DNA from: Trachythela sp. YZ-2020
Lineage: Eukaryota; Cnidaria; Anthozoa; Malacalcyonacea; Clavulariidae
Direction: 5' to 3'
NCBI GenBank assembly: GCA_016169945.1
Contig: JADLSH010000164.1
Location: forward strand, 124,001-188,000
DNA: 64,000 nucleotides
Position numbers and translations under genes: made by a program. Position 1 is the stretch's first letter. Every line of letters begins with the position of its first letter. The notes under the pieces were generated by a model. That model was not told the origin of the DNA and ran no database searches. It worked only from the letters and a program-made list of their open reading frames with translations. Below are positions 1 to 11,957 of the stretch, piece after piece.

Positions 1-494
1 ATTTGAATGACTGAATTATTCGCGCTTGTAATTCATTGTTCAGTGTGTAACTGTATCAAATGACTTTCTTATTCGAAAGGACATTTCCTTTAAAGCGGAA
101 GCATTGGCATGAGTCTATCGCTTTCTATAAATAGCACTGTAAACAGTGTTTACTATTATTGTTTTATTCCAACAAATGCAATTCTTTTCGTTAGCACGCA
201 GCGCTTTACTATTTATTATTTTATTCACGGCCACGGACTTATTAGAAAGCGAACGAAATATATTTCCTCGTATATTTCAATATGCTGGCCATAAATCAAC
301 TCTCGTGCGATCGAGAGCACGTCTATTCACCGGCTATGCTGCACGCAAATTATATATTTATATTGGAAAAATGTCTATATGCCTTTATAGAGGATAGATA
401 ATTTTTCACAAAATTCGTCTTTTCAATGTATACTCCAGAGTTGAAGTAAAATTTGAAGATGAATTAGTTAGACAAGCGAACAAAAAGCGAACTA
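1..494. repeat. Left half of a dispersed repeat, split by the 7-kb transposon
   Basis: Non-coding. The first 60 bases resemble 39885-39945, and the stretch around 190-310 (ctttactatttattatttta, then a block ending in ggccataaatcaactct) resembles 41585-41670. The matching right half appears to be 7581-8110, which resembles 48705-48970. The 7-kb transposon would therefore sit inside an older repeat copy. Short ORFs here (109-294, 146-397) have no recognisable domain and I do not call them genes. Confidence 0.45.
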
Positions 495-503
495 TATAAC
501 AAC

Positions 504-555
504 CAACCTCGTACCCAGGGCCTGCTAAGGGCTAAGGCCCTGGTAAATGCTGGTC
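504..555 (+). repeat. Left terminal inverted repeat, 52 bp
   Basis: Exact reverse complement of 7520-7571. It contains its own nested palindrome: ccagggcct at 515-523 and aggccctgg at 535-543, around an 11-base loop. Each transposon end can therefore form a hairpin, a plausible transposase recognition structure (inference). Confidence 0.93.
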
Positions 556-1769
556 TCAAAGCATGCAATATTTTTAGACATGAGACGATTCGAATGGGGG
601 GAGTGTCTGACAAAACTATAATTATTACAAAAACATGGCATCGATCAATGAGTGTGAAGACCCGAAGACAAGATGAATTTTTGGGAGTGCAATTATTTAT
701 TTTGTTTTCAAGGAATCCTCAAGGTGAACAGATATACATCGAATGCAATTTAATTAGGTGAGTAACCAAACTGACTAATTTATATTATCAATATGTTTGA
801 AAATATTTATAGTTTTAAATAAATACAATCGTATATCTATTAGTGGACCATTACTTACTTTCTTTAATATATGGAACTATTGCTCTTTCTTTAGAAATCC
901 GAAATATATCACAAAAATCACTGCCATCACTATCATAAGAAGTCATTACTCGTTGTGATAAACTATAATACGAAAGTTTACAGAAAGCTATACTGTCGTT
1001 AATAACAATGAGAAAAATATCGACAGCGGTTTAATATTTTGAATTAATATCTGATGTAATATAATTGCCCTTTTTAAACGTGATCTATATATGTATCGTC
1101 AGTCTAATATTGAATAAACATAATTCATCCACAATGAAACTGTTTTCTATTCAGGCAGGAACAATAGAATGATTAGAATCTCATTTGAATGATAATCTTC
1201 CTAAAATATTTACCTACTTGAAAAGAGCAACTCCAACTTTTTAAAACTAAACTTACATATCTAGTCTCCTGTATAAATTAGGTTCGTTGTTTAATTGTAC
1301 TTGTATTTTTTATATAATTGTAGTATGAGGCTATAAAGCATAGTGTAGTTAACATGTTATATTATTAAAGATGTATATTGTAGGCCTCCCTGAAAACCAC
1401 CTCGGTAAGTGGAGCTTCCTGAATAATAATTATTATTATTAAATGGTAAAAATATTTCACTGGTAGTAATATTGTCCATATTTGGTAAAAAACATATTTC
1501 TGGTAGGCAAAACAAACACTTCATTTCCATTCTCTTTTATCATGCAATATAATGGACCAGTCATTAATAATGGGTGGAAGGCAGCAGGTGAGAAAAGGTA
1601 GTTGGCCTCAATTATTTTTGCCCTTAATGGAGGGCAGCCTCAATTCTAAAAATATGTGCTAGGAGGGGTTACTTGAAGAATTTTAATGAAAGAATACAAA
1701 ACATTGTCCATGTACCTAGTATAAATCAACAGATGTAATATAAATGACTTCATACAAGTCCAACATTTC

Positions 1770-1863
1770 ACAAAAAAAATTCACACTGTCCAGAATTCTT
1801 CTGGACGTGACATGAATTCACACTGTCCAGAATTCTTCTGGACGTGTCTTCTGGACGTATCAT
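1770..1863. repeat. Short direct repeat with ccagaattcttctgg hairpins
   Basis: A segment of about 36 bp containing cacactgtccagaattcttc is present twice in direct orientation, followed by a third partial tcttctggacgt. Each copy holds the inverted pair ccagaa/ttctgg. It lies in the non-coding left part of the 7-kb transposon. Its function is unknown. Confidence 0.6.
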
Positions 1864-2315
1864 GTTCTGCGTATTGCTGTTGGGGGCGGTCACAAAAAAT
1901 TACATATTTAGAATTTCTCACCGCCTCCCCCTTCCCATTATTACTGACCGGTTCCTAACCTGGAAAGGGTAGAACAATAGAAAAACAAAAGCTTTTTCAA
2001 CTGTGAACCTGCACGAGGTTTACAATAGCCCAAGACAAAAGGTTTCCTAACCATCTCCCTCTATCAACTATGCTTATATAAACATCTAATATTAAATTGA
2101 GACAAGTAAATTTATATGGTCAATTATTGCCCACAAACATTAACTATGATCGCAAATAGATCTTCTGCGTGTTTGATATCCCATACTTCATATGAACTAA
2201 ATAGATCTTCTGATGATGTGAAAAACTCACAGTTTTCCACAATTGCATCAATGAGTTCCATTAATGCAGTATCCATCAGATGCTAACTTCGTTCTATATT
2301 TTCTCATCAACAAGT

Positions 2316-3830
2316 TTATTGTATCATGTTGCCCTTTGAAATTTGACGTTGAGATTTTCTCATCTCCAACTGCAAAACTGCTTGCAGTTGCAATGACATT
2401 TTCGGTTCAGTGCTTTCACATGAGTAACATTGACACTGTTTAGAACAGTTACTGCAACAAGAATGTTTTACACATGAAAATGTTGTCATCATTGCCATTG
2501 GAGACCCCAAGTGCTTCAATATAACATCACGCAAACAGACAGTTTCCTCTCGACAAAAAGTTCGCATTTCATCTGTCATTCCGGGTTTATTTGATGCAAT
2601 ATCGTGTCCGTTATAATATAAGGTAGCGCGCTGGTTCACCGTCTCTACCTGCTCGTCCGATCTCTTGGTAATATGCCTCAAGAGTACGAGGAGGTCCAAT
2701 GTGAATAACTTGTCTCACGTCAGATATATTTACCCCCATTCCAATTGCAACTATAGCAAAAACAACTTTTGGGATTTTCGATTTGTCCGAACCTTGCAAC
2801 TGCGAAAGTATTTCCCGTTTTCTTTCATCTGTTTGAGGGGAATGGTATTGGGCAAATAGGCAATTTTTAGGCTGGACATTACTTTTCGGATGAAAACTTT
2901 CTTCTCCTATCACGTCTATGAATAATTTATATGCATAACCACACCATTTCAAGGGGGTATGGATTATTGTAAGAGGATAGTTGACCAGTTGAATAATTTA
3001 TATGCATAACCACACCATTTCAAGGGGGTATGGATTATTGTAAGAGGATAGTTGACCAGTTGTTGCTTTAAGTCATTCGCGATGGATAATAGTATGGAAT
3101 GGTAGCTCTCTTCTCCTAAAGAAGATGCTAAACGTTTTGCTTTTTCGATATAAATGTTTTCTCTATTCAGGTTTGCTATAATTATACGAGGATCTTTCAA
3201 ACTTAAGTTGACAATCAATGCTTCTCGCGTTTGTTTCGGAGCTGTTGCTGTAAGCAGTAGAACTGGTGAAGATGGGAACAGTGATGTTAATTGTGAAAGT
3301 TTTCCATAATCCTTTCGAAACTCCCTTCCCCATTCCGCAACTAGGTGCGCTTCGTCAATTACTATGGTAGAAATCCTTTCTTGGAAAGTAGAGCTCATGA
3401 GCAATTGTCTGCCTTCTTTACATGATATAAATTACTCTGGGTGCGCGTAAACCACCTCAAACTTGCGTTTCTCCAAGCGTTCCTGAGACGCTGTATCTAC
3501 CACTAATTTCGATTTATTGAGTACACACTCTTCATCTTCCTCATTTTCTGTTGTATTTCCTCGCAACTCTGCATCACCTACTAACGAAGTATTTAGAACT
3601 ACAGCGTCTACTCCACGATTTTTCAATATAATTATTTGATCATTGATCAAAGAATTTAATGGCGCAATTACAAGAACAGCGTTATTGATCCTCCGTATTT
3701 ACTGATGTTTAGATGATCACAGATGAAGGGAAGTAAATGGAATATTATAGATTTTCCATAACCGGTTGGTAGTACAGCAATTGTATCATGTCCTTGCAGG
3801 ATGGAATCCTGGCTCCTGTCCCTGACACCG
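2316..3830 (-). pseudogene. RecQ-like superfamily II DNA helicase of the transposon (disrupted)
   Basis: Read on minus, the conserved order of a RecQ helicase is visible: Walker A LPTGYGKS (about 3745-3770), motif Ia APLNSLINDQ (about 3645-3675), motif II VIDEAHLVAEWG with the DEAH box (about 3325-3365), motif III LLLTATAP (about 3230-3255), and motifs [23 protein letters not shown] then [12 protein letters not shown] (2640-2760). A Cys-rich tail follows (CSNCSKQCQCYSC, about 2420-2460), reminiscent of the RecQ zinc-binding region. The reading frame is broken at least four times: a shift between Walker A and Ia near 3670, a TAA at about 3432, a 71-bp tandem duplication at 2920-3061, and a shift just after motif VI near 2625. 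The gene presumably unwound DNA during transposition. A captured host RecQ is less likely, because the gene lies within the inverted repeats and pairs with a DUF6589 gene. Confidence 0.82.
2920..3061. repeat. Perfect 71-bp tandem duplication inside the helicase
   Basis: 2920-2990 and 2991-3061 are identical, each starting gaataatttatatgcataac. As 71 is not a multiple of three, the duplication shifts the helicase frame between motifs III and V. The lack of any mismatch means it is recent. Confidence 0.95.
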
Positions 3831-4254
3831 GAGATCAGTTGTTCGAAAGTTAGTTAGCTTTAATCCTGGGTTAACATGAAACTTCAAAGCAAACTTTCTA
3901 ACAACTTGTCCATAAACTCAAAAATATTTTCTACTGATTCCATTTGGATCAATAAAATGTTTGTTTTGTGAAGTTTTGAACTAAACAGAGATCCAGAAAT
4001 ATACAAACCAAAAAACGGGTTAAATTTAAACCCAGGATCTGCGCAAACCCAGCTTTGAACAACCGTCCCCGGGATGGGTATTTAACCCAGATATTTATGC
4101 ATAATTTTATGATTGACTGAAGAGGGTACTGTGCCTCTTGTAGTTCTTCAGAATTTTTTTATTCTTTCACTTCAGGGAAGAAACAGGTACTCGAGGGGGG
4201 GGACAGGCCCTTTGGGCACCCTTCTAGTTAACCCAATGTTAAGTCACTAGATCA

Positions 4255-7186
4255 GTGTTATTTGATCAGTGTTACAAGTTTAACCAAATTGCAACCCATC
4301 ATTACCCATTTACCCTAAAGGAAGAATTTGGAGCCGAACAGGAAGAATGGATCAAGCAGATTGATCGCGATTGTTCTGAACTTTGCCGAAGGAAATCACC
4401 ATCTAAGCTTAGAATGAAGGACTTCTCAAATATGACCAGTTTTAGCTGGGATGAACTAATTACAGAGATGTCGGATCGTTGTCCAGTTTTGTTCAATACT
4501 TTGTTAGTAGCCATGGGACGTTCGAAGGAGGAAGTGAAAGATGTGGGTCCACGTATTGGTATGTGCTATGCAATTTTGATGCAGACAAGAAACCATGAAT
4601 TGAGTTTGGTACAGCGAATTAACACAGTTTTGATGACCAATGGGGGTGCTAAAAAACAGGTAACAATATGTTGGCACAATACGTCAATTTATTACGGTTA
4701 AAATTCGTTTAATATGTATATATATTCGTTTACCGTATTCTCTCTGTTAAGCCCCCGCCCTGGACTTATTCGTTTCAGGCACTTTTGAGAGGGGGGCTTG
4801 TTTAGTTATCCATAAAATCTTAGCAAGCACCGAACAGACTTCATGTTTAAAAATTGTTTTATAACGTGTTAATAGCGTGTATCATAACGTATGCTATGTA
4901 AAATGTAGTATATCCATATGAAATTGGATATTAATGATGCCAAAAATGAAATACAAAATTAATTAGTATAATTAAAAAATTCACTAAATCCCATAAAAAA
5001 GAAGTGTTTTGGTGCTAGGGGGGGACTTAAGAGAGGGGGGCTTAGTAAATTTCTACCTCTGAAAAGGGGGTTTATTAGAGAGGGAGGTTATTTGAGAAGG
5101 GGGCTGAATAGAGAGAATACGGTATATATAAAATCATTTTTCATTTCCAGCTTTATGTTCAATGTCAGAAAATGGGATTTTCCTTGTCACACACCAGCAA
5201 AATGAATATGCTTGACATCATTGGTGGGCACTTTTCAGGCAAACTGGTTGAAGAAGTTAGATGTGGGAAAAAAATTCAAGGCACTGGTGACAACTGGGAC
5301 ATGAAAATACATGCACACGATATGCTTTCGACAAATCAAAATACTGACCTGCACTACTTTGCGTCCAATCTTATCGTCGAGCGCGTACCATCAGAGAATC
5401 TGTCTAATGTGCCCCCACAACTTAAGAAATCTTCCCTCCATAACACAGCTTTCCTTCTTGACAGCAACGAGGCCATAAAGTTGAGAGATGATATAAAAGT
5501 GTTGGTTGGAAGAGTTCTGCTGCAGAAATTACCGCACTTGTCGTTTTTGAAACATGTCATTCCCAATCATATTGCACATCCGTACAAGAAAGAAATGTCC
5601 AAAAAGTCAATCATTGTTCCTCTACCAATGATGATGAAAGATGAAAAAAAGTATGAAGATGTAGTTGATATCCTTGATTGTTACGAGCAGCATTTGGAAG
5701 ATATCTTTGTTAAAGCTGATGTCATTAAAAAACCAGTTGTGGAAACCAACAGCGAAACACCTCCAATAATTGGCGGACAGTCAGCATCAGCAGATCAGGC
5801 AAGAGCGCGTTTCAACAAAGATGATGAGAAGGATTATACGAAGAAGGTATCTGTGCCGTTTGGGGGAGACCAGATGACCAGGGTGAGGTTTGCGGGAGGA
5901 GAAGATTTAAGAGCTGGTGCCAATACTGCAAAACATCGTTTTGATCATTGTTGTCCGTTTGTCGCAGAGCTGTTCCACACAAAGATGGCCTATGTTCAGG
6001 TAAAAGAGAAATAAAATTTAAATTAATAAATATATGCAAAACAACTTCAAACACACAATATTGCTTTGCAAGATTTAAGATATAAATTCATTTGCTTAAT
6101 ATTCTAGTTTGTATACAACCTCCTATACAAGCCAGAATCAACAAGGGAAGTTGGCACCTTAAAGTTCTTTCGTGAAAAATTCAACCACCGTAATGTAACT
6201 CCGAAGAAAGTTACTGATTCTTACGAAGGGTGTGAGCAATTGCTACTTCAGGTGGGTCAAGTATACCTTTTGGAGGCAGCTATGGAATTTTGGGGAATGG
6301 GGAATTTAGAAGACATCCCAACCAAACATGTACCTCCAACAGGTATCCATAGCCAGGGAAATGAAAAGAAGATGGAATATTTTCAGGAAGTTGTTGGGGA
6401 ATTTGTAAATGAATATGCTTTGCCAAAAGGAGACCAAGAAATTTCAAGTTCTGAATCGGACAAATTAAGGTAGGTAGCATGCTGAAAAATCATATTTTAG
6501 GAACACCCATTCATAATGATCAACTTATCTTTTTTTGACAGAGCGTATGGGCTCAATGTTATAGAACTTGTAGTTTTCCTCATGCAGTTGATTGATACGT
6601 GTAAAGAAGGTGATGGAGAAAGGAGTATGATCAACAAAAAAGACTCTTAATGTACTTCAAGTCATCTAACTCTTTTAAAAACTATTCTGTGCAGATGTTC
6701 ACATGGATTGCTCAAATCAAGTCTCTGTGCTCTGAAGAAATGGCTCATCGCCTGAAATGGGGCAGATTTGTGAATTGGAATGGTGGCGAAGGGGAAAATA
6801 TAGCATGTGATATGGCACAGGAGATATGTAATCGTGTCAGCAAAGATATCGTCAAGGGAATGAGGGCCAACAAGACTCCTAAAGCAATGATGAGGGCATC
6901 TAAAGCTGCTGCAGGTGTCGATCAAATAGTAAAGAGAGTGAATGAAGTCAGCAATATCAAGCCAGCATCTTAAGCGCATACACACAAGGAAACCAGCAAT
7001 GAAGAAGTCATGATGTTTCAGGATCTAAGAAAATTACAACCATTCGATACAAAGAAAGGCAGATATCATCATAATTTTAAAGAAATTGTTGTTTCACCAA
7101 CATCATCAGTTAATATGAGTGAACTTTTCACATGGTTGGAAAAGCACAAAAAACAGATTGCTAGGGGAGAAAGAGACCATAAATAA
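4255..7186 (+). pseudogene. DUF6589 gene of the transposon, four exons, two disruptions
   Basis: Proposed exons are 4255(or earlier)-4659, 5151-5999, 6108-6469 and 6542-7186. Each internal boundary has a GT donor and AG acceptor (cag/gtaaca, ttccag, cag/gtaaaa, attctag, aag/gtaggt, tgacag), and the frame is kept across them. The joined protein has the hallmarks of DUF6589: NWDMKIHAHDM, LHYFASNLI, VPLPMMMKDEKKYEDVVDIL, GGDQMTRVRFAGGEDLRAGA, RFDHCCPFVAELFHTKMAYV, and a C-terminal DMAQEICNRVSKDIVKG block. It ends with FTWLEKHKKQIARG and a stop at 7184-7186. The frame is broken by a one-base shift in an A run near 6640 and by a TAA at 6971-6973, after which coding similarity resumes in the same frame. 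DUF6589 proteins occur in many cnidarian and fungal genomes; a transposase role is inferred from the context. The true start is uncertain. Confidence 0.83.
4733..5122. mobile_element. 390-bp MITE in intron 1 of the DUF6589 gene
   Basis: The ends ccgtattctctct and agagagaatacgg are inverted repeats flanked by TA on both sides (4731-4732, 5123-5124), as expected for Tc1/mariner-type non-autonomous elements. The interior is rich in purine runs such as gagaggggggctt. It is wholly intronic. Confidence 0.78.
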
Positions 7187-7519
7187 AAAGGATTTTGCAT
7201 GTAATTTCCATATTTCCTTACACTTTATTCATATTTTATCTAACGTACCGACAACAACAATCATGAGTCACCTTATACAATTTAACTAAAATATTAAAAG
7301 TATTTTGTAACTTACCTTTGGCTGAAATTGTAAGTATCGCTGCTTAAATTGGATTTTACCTAGATTTTGTCTTTTGGAACTTTTTGTTTACAAGCCTCCA
7401 TGTTTTATAATTCCCTTCCGTTTTAACCACTCTGTGGTTTTAACTCCTCCGACTCCCCCCTGATATCCAGCAAAAATTTTAATGAGATTAAAAAATACTC
7501 CCAAAATCTGGGAGTATTT

Positions 7520-7571
7520 GACCAGCATTTACCAGGGCCTTAGCCCTTAGCAGGCCCTGGGTACGAGGTTG
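7520..7571 (-). repeat. Right terminal inverted repeat, 52 bp
   Basis: Exact reverse complement of 504-555, followed immediately by the 9-bp duplication tataacaac at 7572-7580. Confidence 0.93.
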
Positions 7572-7580
7572 TATAACAAC

Positions 7581-8110
7581 GAGATTGACTATATAAATGC
7601 CGAATCAAATTGCATGTTATTTATAAACTGACACTGTACTCTGTAGTCTGTAGACTCTGTATACTGTATATTAAACGTGTCTGACTGTAGATCATGATTT
7701 ATAGCTACATGATTTTAATAATAGTAAAATATCTCTCTAAAGAAAATAGAGAGAATTAATACAAAATGTTTTATCTAGAGAATTAATGAGTATAAGTGCC
7801 GTCCATGCGGATAAATTTGCGTATGAAGCGACAAGACCGCAACACTACACTTCAGTACACATTTAAAAGAATGTATCAAAAAAGTTTTTATTATAAACAA
7901 GGAAGTGTTTAAATCTTCAAGAATAAAAATACCATTATTTTATAACATTTCTATCGCATTCGCATGAACAGATGTGTCAGAGTTTCATAAACTGCCAGTA
8001 GTAATACAACAAGCAACCCCTGTAGCGAACCAAATGAAATACAGCTTGTAGCTTGATTTGTGCATGCAAATATTCAATATATTTCATACAGATTTATTAT
8101 AGAGTAGTCT
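7581..8110. repeat. Right half of the dispersed repeat
   Basis: 7880-8110 is clearly similar to 48720-48970, sharing cgcatgaacagatgtrtcag, agagtttcat and aaatgaaatacag. In the second location this sequence lies just upstream of the Helitron coding region. Non-coding. Confidence 0.55.
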
Positions 8111-9639
8111 CTATAAATGTACGCCAGGAACACGTCAGTAATAGATGTTTTTAAAGTGTAGAAAACTTAACAACATTTTCGATAGGTCTTGCTACATATT
8201 TTGAAATCGTCAACATCAATATTGGGACATGTTTATGGCGAAACTCGTGCCTCAGATTAATTGAGCATAGCCATAGACCATAGTCGTAAACTGAAATAGA
8301 ATATCGTTACAACTGCAACCCAAATAATATATGCCAATCCTAAATCTCTTGTCCAAAAATTCAACTTTCGGCACACACTCGTCGCCATGTTTATTTTTAT
8401 ATGCGCATTGCTTTGCAGTTCTCACAAAAATTCGTGTTACGGGGGGTGAGTAGCCCAAACCTCATTGGCGAAAGGAAAATTAATTACGATATGAAATATA
8501 TTATAGGGCAGATTAGGCGGGTAATTTATCAACCTTTCCCAACGTTTCCATTAAACAGACAGAAAAACAATATGAAACGCGCAACTGTAGCTAAAAATAA
8601 TAATTTTTCAATGTTTTAAAAAGTAATAATAAGCCCTGCTAAATAAGCCCTTGAATTATATAACCTAATAGAGAACATCAAGTGTAAGCTCCCCCCGGAT
8701 TGTTTACTCTGCCTATCTGAGTCACTTATGTGAATTTTTGCCCTTTAATCACAATAGTTGCAAAGCGAAACTTTGCACTAATAAAAAGCAGTATTATAGC
8801 GATTTAGCTATGCAGGCTTTGAAATACAAGAGAAATTGTATTGTTGACAAATCGCTAATAAAAACTAATAAAAAGTTCAGACAGTAGTCAGTACGTTTGA
8901 TCCTTGAAACTTTCGTATCGTTAGTTTGCTCTCTTTCAGCCGTATACCAATGGTCCGTCTTTACTGCATAGTATTTTGAGCCCAAAATATTCTATTTTGA
9001 GGTTTTAAAAAGCGAAGTTTTAATCCAGCGCACGGACCAACTGTGAACTGAGGAATGCTACGTACTAAATATAAACTTTACTTGGTCTTGGAGGCGCGGA
9101 ATGTTACAGTAATATTCGTAGACCATATCGCATTTTAATACTGTATCTGTTTTTCATACGTGTCTGTTGGGCAATAAATTTTATCAGCTAAATCATGAAA
9201 TAAGGACATAGCCTGTATCGTATCGATCGTATCATATTAAATAATACATATTGATATAAATTGCCATTGCCCGCATTGGGCCTTACCAACCATGCATGAT
9301 TGTATTTGTTTTAATTTAATACCGTAAATCGAAATCCGCAATGAGTATAGTCGAAACAGCTTTATCTTAGTGGTATAAACATAGCCATAGCCATTCAAAA
9401 TATCTCGCTAGTTGGGCAAAATAAAAAATACACAAATTTGACGTAGTTGGAAAATCACAAGTCGTCCCCCCCCTTGAAGAAAGACATGCATGCAACCTCC
9501 CCCCTGATTGTTTACACTCTTTATCTATATCTGTCTCGATTGAATTTTTCCCCTAACCGCTATAGTTGCAAAGTGAATTATTCACTTTGCACTAAAAATT
9601 AGTTGGGAAAATCATATAGATTCAATAATTATGTAAAAA
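8111..9639. other. Non-coding interval with one pair of direct repeats
   Basis: No gene recognised. 8686-8790 and 9496-9600 are diverged direct copies (gattgttta...gcaaag...ctttgcacta), about 810 bp apart. Short ORFs (8252-8458, 8401-8619, 8794-8985) show no domain or codon signal that I trust. Confidence 0.5.
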
Positions 9640-10188
9640 GAGGTTGGCTCCGGTATTGGAATTATTAAAAGAGTTAAACCGTTTGTACCATACGAAACCC
9701 TACAAAACTTGTATAATTCTCTCGTGCTCCCATACTTTGATTACTGTTCACCTTTATGGGACAGCTCTGGAAACATACTGAAAGAGAAAATACAAAAACT
9801 ACAAAACAGGGCGGCAAGAGTTATAACTGGTTCTAATTATGATGTCAGGTCGTCGGATTTGCTCCATGCTATGTCGTGGAAGAATCTGAACGACAGACTA
9901 AAAATCAATAAATCAGTTTTTATGTATAAAATATTAAACAAGCACTCTGCCCCAAATGTAAAAGATAAATTTACTATAAGGGAAACAAATGTTAATTACA
10001 ATCTCAGAAATGCTAATACCAATCTTTCAGTTCCTAAGCCTAATACTGAATATTTAAAAAAAAGTTTAAGGTACAGTGGAGCTATATTACGGAATAGTTT
10101 ACCTTTGGAGGCAAAGCTGACAGAGTCTGTATGCATCTTCAAAAATTTGTTAAATGCAATAACTGAGTCAGACATCGACCATTCTTGA
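9640..10188 (+). pseudogene. 3' end of a LINE reverse-transcriptase ORF, 5'-truncated
   Basis: The frame opens without a start around 9650 (GIIKRVKPFVPYETLQNLYN) and continues as VLPYFDYCSPLWDSSG, KIQKLQNRAARVITGSNYD and ILRNSLPLEAK to a stop at 10186-10188. These are the C-terminal landmarks of non-LTR retrotransposon pol proteins, downstream of the reverse-transcriptase palm. The palm and endonuclease are absent, as expected for 5' truncation during insertion. A short 3' UTR with gtgaaaatcatcttcggatg leads to a gataaataaagc end and a (CTA)n-type microsatellite. Likely CR1/L2 or Jockey group; clade not determined. Confidence 0.8.
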
Positions 10189-10353
10189 TATCTTCATATC
10201 TATCTTTTTAAATATACGTGTGCATGTTTTTAGAAGTTATTTATTTTTTAATCAACTTATTTGAATATTTTTAGATTATTATTGTATATATTATTGTGTG
10301 ACGCCCCTCGTGAAAATCATCTTCGGATGATGAGAGAAGCGTTGATAAATAAA

Positions 10354-10432
10354 GCTACTACTACTACCACTACCACTACCACTACCACTACCACTACCAC
10401 TACCACTACCACTACCACTACTACTACTACTA
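10354..10432 (+). repeat. (CTA)/(CCACTA) microsatellite at the LINE 3' end
   Basis: A run of ctactactac then ccactaccacta units directly follows the LINE 3' terminus. In frame it gives artificial poly-Thr (plus) and Gly-Ser (minus) ORFs that are not genes. Confidence 0.9.
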
Positions 10433-11771
10433 GTGAACCAATTTTTTCCTCCTTTCCCGCTGGCACTCAAGAGGTAAATATTTATGCTGCAATTTTTCAA
10501 TATATTTATATCGCGTCTTCCTGGTTTTTTCGGATTTTCACAATGTGTGATTTGCCACCCATTGCTCCGTTCTATATCGAACTGTACCGGTGATTGTTAG
10601 GTTTTCGCTGCATTCGTTAAGTAATTATACGTACGTTATTATTTACAGTACACGCTTGCCTTCGGCTCGAATTTAGTATTAAGTCTTTCTTTGAATGTCA
10701 CTAGTTTTTGTGACTGCCGCGAAGCGGCAGCCACTAAGTCAGCATGATCTTTAATGGATTGGATATCAATACGTCATACTCGCCAGTCATCGCCAAATAG
10801 TCGACAAGATCGTCAGGTAGTCGGGAAGTGTCGCGTTGTTAGAACGAGAGCCTCGTGTTTGGTTCTTTATACCATATTTTATTAAACGGCAAAGCTGTCC
10901 TCAAAACCTTTTCTTTTCGGAAATATTTCCGTGTTAAAATTACAAAGGTAAGAAGTATTTTAAACCTCTGACGTTGTCTACTTTAATACAATCTCAAAGC
11001 AATTTCGGTTGATGACAAAACAAACCAGAAGTTAGACATAGTGCCATCAGCCATGTGTCTTGAAATAAATCTCTTGTTTGTACTTGTTAAAGTCTTATAT
11101 TATTTTATGAAACAAAGTATATCAGTGTATAGCAAAGCCTTGAACATATCATTGAAGTAAAATCGTTTATATTTTGGTTGAATGTCATGTCATGTCATGT
11201 GTCCTTTTAGTGTGAGGGTTTTGTTATTGTTTTATGAAAATGATCAAGATAGTAACATGTTGATTGTGGTTGAAACATCCAGTATAATTAATTGTTGTTT
11301 CCTTGTTGTATATGTAACCCGAAACTGTGACTTTGCAAAATCTCGTTTTTGGGAACTTTTTATTAAACTTTTTTACAGTATTACAGAATTCACTATTTTA
11401 CAATTGTTTTCAAAATTACGCGACTTGCCCTAAAATAATTTGGATTGAAATGTCAGCTTCATGCCACACGCGGGCAACAACGCAGACAAAAACGAGGCAA
11501 TGAATGAATGAAGCGGAAATATACGAGAAGTACTTCATGTCACCTCAACATAAACAGCATGTGAATCCCCTCCACATTCCCTGACCTGATCGCCGGCGCA
11601 GTGAAAGCAAGTGTATTCCCTGGTGACCGGGGAATGACAAAACGGTGAAAACGAGGCGAATGTCCCCGTTTTGCCCCGGGTATGCCCGACGTGGGGGGTC
11701 GAGGGTTTCAAATGACTGGTGCATTACTACTTTAATATGCATGTTTTAATAATAGAAATAGTAAACAGTAT
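10433..11771. other. Non-coding interval
   Basis: No gene recognised. It contains a small perfect hairpin ctgccgcgaagcggcag (10714-10730). Weak ORFs at 11182-11433 and 11545-11742 carry no domain signature. Confidence 0.4.
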
Positions 11772-11774
11772 TTA

Positions 11775-11957
11775 AGCCTGGTTCACACTAGCAATTTTGT
11801 CGGGGATTATTCTCCTCCTGAGGCATGCGAATGAGTGGACTCACAAACTAAAGTATGTGACCATTATTGGAGAGGCCATACGTCGATTTGTCATTCGCTC
11901 GATCACATCAATCAGGAAGAAAAAATCGCCAACAAAATTGCTAGTGTGAACCAGGCT
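11775..11957. mobile_element. 183-bp PIF/Harbinger-type MITE
   Basis: The ends agcctggttcacactagcaa and ttgctagtgtgaaccaggct are perfect inverted repeats that extend to about 26 bp. TTA flanks both sides (11772-11774 and 11958-11960), the three-base duplication typical of PIF/Harbinger. Confidence 0.88.

Larger units (their letters stand above)
504..7571. mobile_element. 7.07-kb DNA transposon with RecQ-like helicase and DUF6589 genes (AcademH-like candidate)
   Basis: Seen directly: the two ends are perfect inverted repeats of 52 bp (504-555 and 7520-7571), starting CAACCTCGTACCC. The element is flanked by identical 9-bp direct repeats, tataacaac (495-503 and 7572-7580), which I read as the target-site duplication. 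Inside are two divergent gene blocks: a RecQ-like helicase on minus (about 2316-3830) and a spliced DUF6589-type gene on plus (4255-7186). Family knowledge: a superfamily II helicase together with DUF6589 recalls the AcademH group of Academ transposons, but I cannot confirm this or whether a 9-bp duplication is usual for it. Odd: both genes are broken here by frameshifts or stops, yet the ends are perfect, so the copy is probably fairly young but not autonomous. Nothing recognisable lies in 556-2315 except a short tandem repeat. Confidence 0.85.

Noticed and set aside
8686..9600. Direct repeats about 810 bp apart, considered as LTRs
   Set aside because: They are diverged, lack TG...CA ends, target duplications and any primer site, and nothing retroviral lies between.
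10291..10500. Gly-Ser-rich minus ORF and the overlapping poly-Thr plus ORF
   Set aside because: Both are translations of the (CTA)n microsatellite at a LINE 3' end.
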